Shown here: positions 54,609 through 62,477 of the stretch, one piece after another
How positions within the stretch are numbered: position 1 is the stretch's first letter
How the letters are laid out: the number at the start of each line of letters is the position of its first letter
From: Fulvivirga sp. M361
GTDB lineage: Bacteria > Bacteroidota > Bacteroidia > Cytophagales > Cyclobacteriaceae
DNA length: 64,000 nucleotides
Direction: 5' to 3'
Assembly (NCBI RefSeq): GCF_007097395.1
Contig: NZ_VKDC01000007.1
Span: forward strand, 169,063-233,062
The notes under the pieces: model-generated
Told to the model about the DNA's origin: nothing
Databases searched by the model: none
Seen by the model: the letters and a program-made list of their open reading frames with translations, nothing else
Position numbers and translations under genes: made by a program

Positions 54609-54685
54609 ACCTGTAAATCAGTAAAATACCCCGGCAAAACCAAAGAAGAATTGCCGGGACATATGTCAACAGTAAGTACGTCTCG

Positions 54686-56077
54686 TTACTTCGGAGACCA
54701 GATAGAATAGCTGTTCGGTGGGCATTGGATCTTTACCCAGGTGTCTCCCTGCGTAGCAGGCTCCCAGTTGGAGTTACCGGTGAAATCTTTGATCACCGTA
54801 TTAGACCAGTTGGTGGGTATCCATCTTTCTACCCAGCCATTGGAGTCATTCAGGTAAACCACTAATCCTGGAGAGCCATTCCTTCTTGCGATGTACTCGT
54901 CATTATCTGTATAAAGTATGGAAGTATTGCCCACGGCTTTATTTCGATGGATCCAGATCAGGTTATCCAGTTTGGCTTTATCCAGCCATTCCTCATAGTC
55001 ACGATAAAATACAGTAGGATATCCCTCGTGTGTCATAATGTAAGCATAGGCATGCATCTTGTCCCAGATGATGTCCGTATCATGGTTGGCTACAAAAGTT
55101 ACCGCCTTTGCAGGATCACGTTTCCACAGCATGTCATCGTTTAGCTTGTTCAGGTTGTTCCCGTCGAAAGCTTCATCCATTTTGTAATAAGCAGCGAAAT
55201 CAAAGGCAGAAGACTTGCGGTCTGTGCTGTTTACCCAGTTCTGCAGCAATCCGGCGTTTCCATCCCAGTATTCACCTACGGAAAAGCCACCTACTTCATT
55301 CACCCAGTCACGTACTACCCAGCCGCCAAAACCTTTTACGTAGTCGAAACGCCAGCCATCAAAGCCCATCGTATTCTTGTAATATTTGCCCATACTGTCA
55401 CTGCGCTTCCACAGCCAGTCCTGTACATAGGGCACAGAATGGCTCACGTCCGGAAAGCCACCGAATATGCCTTCATCTGAATTTCGGATGTTATTGGGGT
55501 GGAAATCACCATATGACCGAAAAAACTTCCCTGATGCCGGGTTATAGTCGGTATACGTATTGGCTCCTGCGTACGGGTTCCATTCCAGATCGCCACCACT
55601 ATTGTGATTGATCACCACATCAGCGTATACGTCAATGTTGAACCCGTGTGCCGTACTAATGAGGCTTTGCAACTCTGTTTTGGAGCCAAAACGGGTTTCG
55701 GTAGAACCTTGCTGGTTGTAATCCCCAAAATCCCAGTAATCGAACGGATCATATCCCATTGAAAAAGGACCATTTTGGGCTTTGGAGACGGGAGGGAGCC
55801 AAATGGCTGAAAAGCCGGCAGCATCCCAGGCAGCAAGTTTACTGGTAACCGTATTATACCACGTGCCTCCTGCGGGCACGTCCCAGTAAAAGGCCTGCAT
55901 CATCACGCCGCCTCCCGGCCCCGGTAGCCTGCCGACGGCACTTCCCGGATGGGAAACCTCCTCTTCAGGAGTAACTTGGATCACCTGATTTTCAGGCTGG
56001 ACCTGTGGCTCACTACAAGCCACAAGCAGTGCCATGACACCGAAGTGCCAATGGCGGTGTAGTTTGGATTTTAACAT
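54686..56077 (-). CDS. GH13 alpha-amylase, lipoprotein
   Basis: A 463-residue extracellular amylase with lipobox ALLVAC. The GH13 regions are intact: DVVINHNSGG (region I), GFDGWRFDYVKGF (region II with nucleophile Asp), SVGEYWDG (region III with acid Glu) and FVANHDTD (region IV). The length and N-terminal GVMMQAFYWDVP match GH13 subfamilies of single-domain amylases with a C-terminal beta domain. It would hydrolyse starch to oligosaccharides for the GH31/MFS pair. It shares its leader sequence with the CBM32-PL7 gene. Confidence 0.93.
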   Translation of the reverse strand: MLKSKLHRHWHFGVMALLVACSEPQVQPENQVIQVTPEEEVSHPGSAVGRLPGPGGGVMMQAFYWDVPAGGTWYNTVTSKLAAWDAAGFSAIWLPPVSKAQNGPFSMGYDPFDYWDFGDYNQQGSTETRFGSKTELQSLISTAHGFNIDVYADVVINHNSGGDLEWNPYAGANTYTDYNPASGKFFRSYGDFHPNNIRNSDEGIFGGFPDVSHSVPYVQDWLWKRSDSMGKYYKNTMGFDGWRFDYVKGFGGWVVRDWVNEVGGFSVGEYWDGNAGLLQNWVNSTDRKSSAFDFAAYYKMDEAFDGNNLNKLNDDMLWKRDPAKAVTFVANHDTDIIWDKMHAYAYIMTHEGYPTVFYRDYEEWLDKAKLDNLIWIHRNKAVGNTSILYTDNDEYIARRNGSPGLVVYLNDSNGWVERWIPTNWSNTVIKDFTGNSNWEPATQGDTWVKIQCPPNSYSIWSPK

Positions 56078-56098
56078 AACAATTAGGTTTAGATTGGA
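56078..56098 (-). promoter_or_regulatory. Leader element shared with the CBM32-PL7 gene
   Basis: Minus strand CCAATCTAAACCTAATTGTT immediately before the ATG. It differs at two positions from the leader of the PL7 gene at 52098. Confidence 0.4.
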
Positions 56099-56174
56099 CT
56101 CACAATTTCGAAAGAGTAGCTCTTAAATACCGGGTTAGGTAAGGATAAATGGCTTTAAGAAAATGGAAACGTGT

Positions 56175-56186
56175 GTGCAACCGTTT
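56175..56186. promoter_or_regulatory. LacI-operator-like palindrome upstream of the amylase gene
   Basis: GCAACCGTTTGC, near-perfect palindrome with central CG, 98 bp upstream of the amylase start. It is related to the sites at 40287 and 59162. Confidence 0.4.
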
Positions 56187-56337
56187 GCGAGGATTGTTGC
56201 AGGGTTTGGATGTAAGATTAAAGCGCTAAGTACTTTGAAGAGAAGGACCAGTAGCCTCAGATATGGGATCAGTAGTTTAGCTGGTAAGCTAATCATCCCA
56301 CAGCGTTAAGTTATCCCGTGATCATCGATCAAAAAGG

Positions 56338-56415
56338 GTGTCTATACGTAATTGTCCTGTGGAGATCGGGTAGACACTTTACTTCCTTCCTGGATTTATA
56401 GCAGTGTAAGTGTCT
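56338..56415. repeat. Short inverted and direct GTGTCTA repeats in the 435-bp amylase-PL7 gap
   Basis: GTGTCTA (56338-56344) pairs with TAGACAC (56371-56377), and a third GTGTCTA occurs near 56410. On the minus strand the pair is followed by CCTTTTTG, so it could terminate transcription. The rest of the gap 56078-56512 holds no gene. A segment near 56435-56464 (GCAAAGGCGCAGAGAG) resembles a dispersed intergenic repeat. Confidence 0.4.
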
Positions 56416-56464
56416 ATCCACTAAACTGACTTAATTTTTTCACTGCAAAGGCGCAGAGAGAACA

Positions 56465-56506
56465 AAAGAAACCAGCCTACCAAAACCTATAAAGAGTGGT
56501 TTCTTT
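56465..56506 (-). terminator. Terminator candidate of the PL7 cluster
   Basis: Arms AAAGAAACC (56465-56473) and GGTTTCTTT (56498-56506) with a 24-nt loop. On the minus strand it lies just after the stop of the last PL7 gene and is followed by TGTTCTC, a poor T-run. Confidence 0.5.
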
Positions 56507-56512
56507 AACCGT

Positions 56513-57316
56513 TTAATGTGTTACTTCTAACTGATAAAATTTCACAACGGCCTTTGAGCCAGGTTCTTTGGTTTGCAGGTAATTACCTGCATTGAAATAA
56601 TTTTCAAAGGGCCATTTTCTGGTACTTGTATCTCTGTAAACGATGGGCTTCAGATCATTTAAGTGTACTTCTACCCGGCCATCGGACACCACTATTTTAA
56701 TATTCGCTTTCTCGAATGATACGGTGCCTTTAAAGTATCTACCCGAATCATCCTTCCAGGCACTTTTTTCCAGTAAATCATTTCCTGAAGTGCTTTCGTC
56801 TTCGAGTACTTTCCGCTGGATCCTGATCCGTTCATTCTGCCAATAGACTTTTAATAGCGGCATAGAAATGCTTTTTTCTCTATCCATTTTCTCATTCTGT
56901 TCTTTTGTGCTTCTACCCTGGACTTCGAAAAGAAGAGTTCTGTGATATTTTTTGGAAGTTTCCTTTGACATTTCAGTGACCTGGAATTCTGCCGTAAGTG
57001 TGCCTCCTTCCTGCATGGTCCAGTTTTTACTGCTTGAACCCGGTTCCATTTGCTCTCGCAGGGTATTTTTAGTGTACTTTGCCTTTGATTTTCCAGGGCT
57101 GGGATAGGCTTCCATCACCAGGCTTCCGTTCGTTGGGTCCAGGTAAAAGAAGGGTTTGGCAAACTTGTCTTTCTGAAAGTTTGAGAGCTTCCATTCTGAT
57201 GCCGTGTATCCGGTAGGTAACTCAAGTTTCCAATGCGAAAGGTCGATTTCTCCCGCTTTCTGACCAAACGTCAGAAGGGGTAACAATAACAATACGGTAA
57301 TTCTTATCAATGTCAT
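56513..57316 (-). CDS. Divergent PL7-family protein lacking catalytic Gln and His
   Basis: A 267-residue secreted protein (signal peptide ending LLTFGQ) with a full-length PL7 fold, clearly related to the two upstream paralogues (IDLSHWKLELPTG start, YFNAGNYLQ end). In PL7 lyases RTELREQ and QIHGR supply Arg, Gln and His. Here the aligned segments read KNTLREQ (residues 83-89) and EVQGR (131-135): Gln is Glu and the catalytic His is Gln. The Tyr motif is kept. It may be a non-catalytic binding protein or have altered chemistry. It is the last gene of the tandem cluster, 2 bp after its neighbour. Confidence 0.88.
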   Translation of the reverse strand: MTLIRITVLLLLPLLTFGQKAGEIDLSHWKLELPTGYTASEWKLSNFQKDKFAKPFFYLDPTNGSLVMEAYPSPGKSKAKYTKNTLREQMEPGSSSKNWTMQEGGTLTAEFQVTEMSKETSKKYHRTLLFEVQGRSTKEQNEKMDREKSISMPLLKVYWQNERIRIQRKVLEDESTSGNDLLEKSAWKDDSGRYFKGTVSFEKANIKIVVSDGRVEVHLNDLKPIVYRDTSTRKWPFENYFNAGNYLQTKEPGSKAVVKFYQLEVTH

Positions 57317-57318
57317 GT

Positions 57319-58131
57319 TTAATGTTTTACTTCCAATGAATAATATTTCACATAAGCGTGTGATCCTGACTCTTTGGATTGAAAATAATTGCCTGCTTTA
57401 AAATAATTTTCAAATACTCCCCATTTTTGCATATGTATATCGTTATATACAAAAGTTTCCTTATCGTTCAATGATACTTCCATACGCCCCTCACTTACTT
57501 TTATTTCCAGGGTAAACTTGTCCGTTCCCACTATTTCCTTGAAATTTCTGCCTTTATCATCCCCCCAGGCCTTTTCATGTAAAATTTCAGGTTCCGATGC
57601 GTTCGTGTCTTTGAGTACCTTGGTTTTAACTCTTATTTTACCCTCATCCCAGTAGATCTTTAAAATAGGCGGGGCGTTGTTATCGTCTTCCCCGATGAGG
57701 TCTCTTTGTTCATTGGTAAGACGACCGTGAATTTGCATAATGATCACCTGGTGATAATTTCCCACCGCGTCTTGTGTTACCTCCGGTACCGACAAGGTCC
57801 CTCTCATGATACCCCCGTCAGCAAAAGTCCAATTCGTAGAGTTCTTACCGGGTACCATCTGTTCTCTCAGCTCTGTTCTTGAGTAAGAAGAATTCCTGGT
57901 GGAAGAAGCAGGGTATGCGTAGAATACGAGGGCCCCGTCCTTTGGGTCTTTGAAAAAGAAGGGTTTTAATGCTTCGTTATTCTGATAGTCTAAGATCTCC
58001 GGTGGAGACACTTCTGTGGGTCTTCCTGTTGGTATGGTTACTTTCCAATGGTTCAAGTCAATGCCCTGCCCCATAGCTGTACTCAGGCTTATTGAAATAA
58101 AAGCGAAAAACACATATGAGCGTTTAATCAT
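57319..58131 (-). CDS. PL7 alginate lyase, secreted
   Basis: A 270-residue PL7 lyase, starting at MIKRSYVF inside the upstream gene's last codons. The signal peptide ends STAMGQ. Catalytic motifs are intact: SRTELREQ (84-91), QIHGR (133-137) and YFKAGNYFQ near the C-terminus. It lacks a lipobox, so it should be periplasmic or released, unlike its lipoprotein paralogue upstream. The 8-base overlap with that gene indicates translational coupling. Confidence 0.93.
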   Translation of the reverse strand: MIKRSYVFFAFISISLSTAMGQGIDLNHWKVTIPTGRPTEVSPPEILDYQNNEALKPFFFKDPKDGALVFYAYPASSTRNSSYSRTELREQMVPGKNSTNWTFADGGIMRGTLSVPEVTQDAVGNYHQVIIMQIHGRLTNEQRDLIGEDDNNAPPILKIYWDEGKIRVKTKVLKDTNASEPEILHEKAWGDDKGRNFKEIVGTDKFTLEIKVSEGRMEVSLNDKETFVYNDIHMQKWGVFENYFKAGNYFQSKESGSHAYVKYYSLEVKH

Positions 58132-59080
58132 GGCTAACCTCCAGTTCATAATACTTTACTTTCGCAGAAGCTCCTTCATCTTTTGTGACGAGATAGTTTC
58201 CTGCTTTAAAATAATTTTCAAAAACGCCCCACTTTTGCATGTGAATGTCATCGTAAACAAAGGTTTCCGCATCGTTTAACGTCACTTCCATCTTGCCTTC
58301 TGAGACCACCACTTCAAGCGTGAATTTTCCGGTACCTACCTCTTCAGAAAAGCTCTTGCCCTTGTCGTCTCCCCAGGCGTTGGTAAACAGGATCTCAGTG
58401 TTTGACGCATTTAAGTCTTTTAACACTTTGGTTTTTACCCGCACAAAACCGTTGACCCAATAGATCTTTAATACAGGCGGAGCATTGTTATCATCTTCAC
58501 CGATCAGGTCCCTTTGGGCATTGGTCAACCGGCCATGTATTTGCATAATGATGACTCTATGCGGTTTTCCGTCTTCATCCGTCGAAATTTCAGGAACAGC
58601 CAGCGTACCTCTCATGCTACCCCCTTGGGCGAATGTCCAATTGGTGCTGTTACTCCCCGGCACCATCTGTTCCCGAAGCTCGGTCCTGGAAAAAGAGGAG
58701 TTCGCGGTGGAAGCCCCTGGATAAGTATAGAAAACGATAGATGTATCCGAAGAGTCGTTGTACATAAATGGAATTAACGTTTCATTAGTAGCATAATCGA
58801 GAATTTCAGGAGGTTCTACCTCTAGCGGCTTGCCATCTGACCGGGGTATGGGCAAGGTCACTTTCCAGTTATTAAGGTCAATATTAGTGAAGCTACGATC
58901 GGTGTTTGGCTTTTCGACCTCGTCGTCCGGTTTAGGTGAATCAATACGCTCGAGGGGAGTATCGGAAGAATCACTATCGCAGCTAAAGCATAGCAACGAT
59001 ATCATCAAACAGAAGGTAAAAACACTGAATAAGCCAGGTGCCTTACTTCGAATTTTTAACATCCATGAATTGTTTTTCAT
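58124..59080 (-). CDS. PL7 alginate lyase, lipoprotein
   Basis: A 318-residue lipoprotein (lipobox LCFSC), with a short Asp/Ser/Pro-rich linker and then a PL7 domain from about residue 67. Catalytic motifs SRTELREQ and QIHGR are intact; the Tyr motif reads YFKAGNYLV, with Val where the other paralogues have Gln. It is the first gene of a three-gene PL7 tandem array and is probably surface anchored. Two candidate regulatory sites, a GntR-type operator at 59095-59119 and a LacI-like palindrome at 59162, lie just upstream. Confidence 0.93.
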   Translation of the reverse strand: MKNNSWMLKIRSKAPGLFSVFTFCLMISLLCFSCDSDSSDTPLERIDSPKPDDEVEKPNTDRSFTNIDLNNWKVTLPIPRSDGKPLEVEPPEILDYATNETLIPFMYNDSSDTSIVFYTYPGASTANSSFSRTELREQMVPGSNSTNWTFAQGGSMRGTLAVPEISTDEDGKPHRVIIMQIHGRLTNAQRDLIGEDDNNAPPVLKIYWVNGFVRVKTKVLKDLNASNTEILFTNAWGDDKGKSFSEEVGTGKFTLEVVVSEGKMEVTLNDAETFVYDDIHMQKWGVFENYFKAGNYLVTKDEGASAKVKYYELEVSHD

Positions 59081-59094
59081 AACACAAACTAGTT

Positions 59095-59119
59095 TACCAG
59101 TAACTGGTCGACCAATTTA
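59095..59119 (-). promoter_or_regulatory. Candidate GntR operator of the PL7 cluster
   Basis: Minus strand AATTGGTCGACCAG followed by TTACTGGTA. It matches the site before gntR at 23 of 25 positions, contains a perfect TGGTCGACCA palindrome and a second overlapping ACCAGTTACTGGT palindrome, and lies 15 bp upstream of the PL7 start. Confidence 0.6.
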
Positions 59120-59161
59120 TGAATGATTTCAATAAATACAAATGATTAAAGTCATTTTCTC

Positions 59162-59173
59162 GAAAACGTTTGC
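59162..59173. promoter_or_regulatory. LacI-operator-like palindrome upstream of the PL7 cluster
   Basis: GAAAACGTTTGC, 82 bp upstream of the lipoprotein PL7 start. It is related to sites at 40287 and 56175. Confidence 0.4.
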
Positions 59174-59242
59174 TGGAAATCAAGCTATTGGGAATCATCA
59201 GGCTAGGGTGTATTGGTTTATTGTTTCGGGTTTGTAGGTTCA

Positions 59243-59352
59243 CATTAGCATCTTAATGCAAGCTGGCCAGAGGCCTCAGTAATATCTATCACTCGCCTAA
59301 GAGGCAAGCGATTGTTATGCTTTTTTGAGCGTGGAAGTGACTGAGAAGAGTA
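59243..59352 (+). repeat. Imperfect direct repeat A upstream of the toxin-antitoxin pair
   Basis: About 110 bp that align with 60233-60343 at roughly 75-80% identity by eye. Shared blocks include CTTAATGCAA, AGAGGCAAGCGATTG and TTATGCTTTTTTGA. Together the copies bracket the antitoxin and toxin genes. Confidence 0.65.
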
Positions 59353-59382
59353 CAATCTTTCCGTTCATTACAGCGAAAACTA

Positions 59383-59432
59383 TGTACATGAAGTTTTCGT
59401 TAGTATTTCATATATTTGTACCATATTGGTAC
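59383..59432 (+). promoter_or_regulatory. Promoter and operator region of the yefM/yoeB-like pair
   Basis: TGTACA (59383-59388), a perfect TAnnTTTG element TATATTTG (59411-59418), and an overlapping palindrome GTACCA-tat-TGGTAC (59418-59432). E. coli YefM-YoeB operators also use TGTACA cores and are autoregulated, so these are likely antitoxin-binding sites. Confidence 0.55.
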
Positions 59433-59449
59433 GCAAAATTTACAACATT

Positions 59450-59701
59450 ATGTTAGTGATAAGCAGCAGGGAATTTAGACAGAACCAGAAGAAATACTTT
59501 GAAAGAGCGGATAAAGGAGAGCATATTATCGTTCAAAGGGGAAAAGACAAAGCCTACGCTTTAACTCCAGTAAGCGAGGATGATATGTACTTCAATGCTG
59601 AAATGGTCGATAAAATCAGGCAGAGCATTTTAGAAGTCCGGCGAGGGGAAGTTCAAAAGGTATCCACTTCTAAGGAAATCAGTGACTTATTGGGTCTATG
59701 A
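59450..59701 (+). CDS. Phd/YefM-type antitoxin
   Basis: An 83-residue antitoxin starting at MLVISSREFRQN; the frame opens 8 codons earlier without conserved sequence. The N-terminal DNA-binding fold (ISSREFRQNQKKYFERADKGEHIIVQRG) is followed by an acidic, probably disordered toxin-binding tail. It neutralises the adjacent toxin and represses its own promoter. Its stop overlaps the toxin start (ATGA). Confidence 0.9.
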   Translation: MLVISSREFRQNQKKYFERADKGEHIIVQRGKDKAYALTPVSEDDMYFNAEMVDKIRQSILEVRRGEVQKVSTSKEISDLLGL

Positions 59702-59976
59702 GTTATACGTTAGAGTTCTCTAAAACGGCTTTAGAAGATATTGAAAAACATAAGAAATCAGGAGACAAATCTACACTCAGGAAAATTGAAAAATTGCTCA
59801 ATGAACTGATGGAGCACCCTACCACGGGAACCGGGCAACCTGAAATGCTGAAACACGATCTCGCAGGGTTGTACTCTCGCCGGATCAATAGAAGACATAG
59901 ATTAATTTACTCCATCAAAGAGCAGATCGTTACTGTATACGTGTTGAGTGCCTGGTCGCATTACGGAGATAAATAG
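59698..59976 (+). CDS. YoeB/Txe-type mRNA interferase toxin
   Basis: A 92-residue toxin of the RelE/YoeB superfamily. It has FSKTALEDIEKHKKSGDKST, HPTTGTGQPEMLKHDLAGLY, then SRRINRRHRLIYSI and the ending VYVLSAWSHYGDK with His and Tyr near the C-terminus as in YoeB. It would cleave mRNA in the ribosome when released from antitoxin. The pair lies between two imperfect direct repeats. Confidence 0.92.
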   Translation: MSYTLEFSKTALEDIEKHKKSGDKSTLRKIEKLLNELMEHPTTGTGQPEMLKHDLAGLYSRRINRRHRLIYSIKEQIVTVYVLSAWSHYGDK

Positions 59977-60232
59977 CTATGTTTCATTCCACGCAAAACT
60001 CGTCACTCTCAAGCTGTTCAGATATCCGGGTGATCACTATTGAATAGGTCTCAGGCCGGGATGACTTATATAAAAGAGAAAATAATGAAAGGTATGGTGT
60101 GGGTATGGGTTTTACAAGCTTTCGAGTTGAGTTATTGAAGAATGTCTAAGGTATACTCAGCCCGTACTTTATTAGTTATTAGTATCACGGGATTGTCATT
60201 AAAAAGCATATAGACATCTGTATTACTTCAGC

Positions 60233-60343
60233 AATCAGCACCTTAATGCAAACCGGTAAGGAGGCCTAAGTGATACCTATCATTCTCCCAAAAGAGGCAA
60301 GCGATTGTTGTTATGCTTTTTTGAACATACAAGTGACTTAAGA
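60233..60343 (+). repeat. Imperfect direct repeat B downstream of the toxin-antitoxin pair
   Basis: Second copy of the repeat at 59243-59352, same orientation, with small insertions and deletions (for example an extra TTG before TTATGCTTTTTTGA). The 634-bp gap 59977-60610 otherwise holds only a terminator and no convincing gene. Confidence 0.65.
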
Positions 60344-60480
60344 AGTCAATATTGGTCAATTTGTCATTATCATTTTCCTTGACCTTACGAGATGGCGGAA
60401 TAAAATCATAGGATGACCGACAGGGTGATTCGTTGTTGCAGGCTAATAATGTAAGTAACAAAAAAACAAAGAAAAAAAAA

Positions 60481-60516
60481 GAGGCCGTCTCAAAAGTGAT
60501 TGAGGCGGTCTTTTTA
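60481..60516. terminator. Bidirectional terminator of the PKD/SusD/SusC operon
   Basis: A continuous 13-bp stem with a few wobbles (60481-60493 with 60500-60512) and a 6-nt loop, flanked by an A-rich stretch on one side and TTTTT on the other. It can terminate the minus-strand operon ending at 60611. Confidence 0.75.
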
Positions 60517-60610
60517 CTTTTTTTACCATAAAAAGAAGGTGCCTTTTGAGACACCCTCAATTTTTATCAAACTGAAATAGTCACCAAAAATGAATGGTCC
60601 ATCGACCCTA

Positions 60611-62467
60611 TTAATTTTCGGCTATTGAAAAGGTATCAGCATAACCCACGGCCGCACCGGTATTCGTGATGTAGATGGCTATGGTCGTATTAGCCCCCGA
60701 GTTAAATGGAATATCAACAGAAGTAAAATCCCCCCTACCAGTACCATTTTCGCCGATATGAGAGGCAATGGTAGCGCCACTAATAGCTGCTGGATCATTA
60801 ACCTGACCAGCAAGTACTGCTACCAAAACAGAAATACCAGGGCCTTGACTTTCAATGGAATATTTGTAAGAAAGTATGTAGTCTGTATTTGCTTCTACGG
60901 TTATTTCCTGATAAGCAATTCGATCATTGGATGTTGGGAATTTGGCAGCGCCACCACCATCAAAGTCACTACTACTTGACACCTGGATAACTCCTCCTAA
61001 ATCACCGTTTCTCCACGGGCCTTTTGTATCTTCATTATTACCTAAATCAAATCCAGGGGCCAATATTACCGGAACAAAACCTTCTGCAACGATTATGTCC
61101 TCGGAGGCTTCACTGGTTATACCGGAAATACCCGTAGCAGTAAGTGTAACTTTATATGTACCAGCTTCCGGGAAAGTATAAGTAGGTGATACCTCAGTAG
61201 AAAGGAAACCATCTCCAAAATTCCATAAAAAGCTTTCTGCATCTGTGGAAGTATTCGTAAAGGATACCTGCAAAAAGTTATCCGGGTCCTGAACGTATTC
61301 AAAGGATGCTGCGACAGGGTCGGGGATCACTACATCCAGTTTGAAGGTGTCCGTGGTAAAAAACCTGCTTTCAGCCACTAACGTTACGGTATAGGTGTCT
61401 ATCCCGGGGAATTCATGCACTGGATTTTCTTCCTGAGAGAGCTCAGACCCGTCCCCAAAATCCCAAACATAATTGGCTGCATTTAAAGAACTATTAGAGA
61501 ACTCATACTGAAGTATGTTACTTGCACTGGGTTCTGCTGTAAAGGCAGCTGTAGGAGGGATAAAATCTGCTTGTGTGATTTCAATAGTAAAGTCATCCAA
61601 TCTTGCTACATCAGACTGTCTGTTAAAAAAGTAAATCGCAATTTCATCGCTATCTCCCGAATTGAAGGTAACAGACCCGGGAACAAAAGTAGAGGGGTCT
61701 TCTTGATTGGTTCCTGTGAATGATCCTATTGTTGCCGCTTTTGCCTCTTCTTCCGAACTAACGGGGCCACTTAAAACGGATACCGTTACAAAACCTCCGG
61801 GTTTATTATCCTCCAGGTTGTAAAAGAAGCTCAACCTGTAGTCTTGTGCAGTATCCACTTGTACCAGTTGATACCCAATTCGTTCACTGGTCTCGGTACC
61901 CGGTAACTTTACCGATTGTAATCCACTATGGACATTGTTATTTGGCTGTGTCGGATCAGACCTCTTTGAAATCTGTACAATACCTCCCAAATCCCCATTA
62001 AGCCAACAGTCACGTCCGTCACTTCTGCCTTCTCCATTATCACAACCCCCAGCACCGGGACTCAAAGGTTCAAAGCCAGACTCGAAAATGATCGGCTGGA
62101 ACGGCCCTTCGGCAACCTCAATGTCCCGAAGCAGGGTATCTACAACACCTAGCTTGTCGGAAGAGATCAACCTAATGGTATAGGTGCCAAACTCGCCGTA
62201 CGTATTTACAGGGTCCGCTTCCATGGAGGTGTTTCCATCCCCGAAATCCCATTCGAAATTAACGGCACTTTGCGATTCATTCGTAAAAGTTACCATCAAC
62301 TGATTTTCTGCATCTTGTCGAAACGAAAACCCGGATTCAGGTGGAGTCAAATCCGCGATACTCCCCACATCGGGCAAGTCTGTTTCACAACGCATCAACG
62401 ATGCTGCCACTACTAAAACTGCGCAGTATAACGAGACGAGTTTTAATTTTCTGCCAAAATTTTTCAT
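60611..62467 (-). CDS. PKD-domain lipoprotein, likely surface glycan-binding protein
   Basis: A 618-residue lipoprotein starting at MKNFGRKL (three codons inside the frame), lipobox SLMRC. It contains three PKD domains with the signature VNFEWDFGDGNTS, ANYVWDFGDGSELS and ESFLWNFGDGFLS. These alternate with two beta-rich modules beginning PIIFESGFE and PVILAPGFD, each with WLNGDLGG or WRNGDLGG, that look like carbohydrate-binding domains. Proteins of this layout accompany SusC/SusD in alginate loci. It is the last gene of the operon, 10 bp after susD. Confidence 0.88.
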   Translation of the reverse strand: MKNFGRKLKLVSLYCAVLVVAASLMRCETDLPDVGSIADLTPPESGFSFRQDAENQLMVTFTNESQSAVNFEWDFGDGNTSMEADPVNTYGEFGTYTIRLISSDKLGVVDTLLRDIEVAEGPFQPIIFESGFEPLSPGAGGCDNGEGRSDGRDCWLNGDLGGIVQISKRSDPTQPNNNVHSGLQSVKLPGTETSERIGYQLVQVDTAQDYRLSFFYNLEDNKPGGFVTVSVLSGPVSSEEEAKAATIGSFTGTNQEDPSTFVPGSVTFNSGDSDEIAIYFFNRQSDVARLDDFTIEITQADFIPPTAAFTAEPSASNILQYEFSNSSLNAANYVWDFGDGSELSQEENPVHEFPGIDTYTVTLVAESRFFTTDTFKLDVVIPDPVAASFEYVQDPDNFLQVSFTNTSTDAESFLWNFGDGFLSTEVSPTYTFPEAGTYKVTLTATGISGITSEASEDIIVAEGFVPVILAPGFDLGNNEDTKGPWRNGDLGGVIQVSSSSDFDGGGAAKFPTSNDRIAYQEITVEANTDYILSYKYSIESQGPGISVLVAVLAGQVNDPAAISGATIASHIGENGTGRGDFTSVDIPFNSGANTTIAIYITNTGAAVGYADTFSIAEN

Positions 62468-62477
62468 AATATACAAT

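Noticed and set aside
56435-56464. GCAAAGGCGCAGAGAG segment
   Set aside because: Looks like a common dispersed intergenic sequence; a single degraded copy supports no mobile element call.
60243-60560. A 105-codon minus-strand frame with a lipobox-like FLLLTLLAC
   Set aside because: Its hydrophobic run is produced by a poly-A stretch beside a terminator hairpin, its start lies in the hairpin region, and it covers direct repeat B. Codon use is unlike the neighbours.
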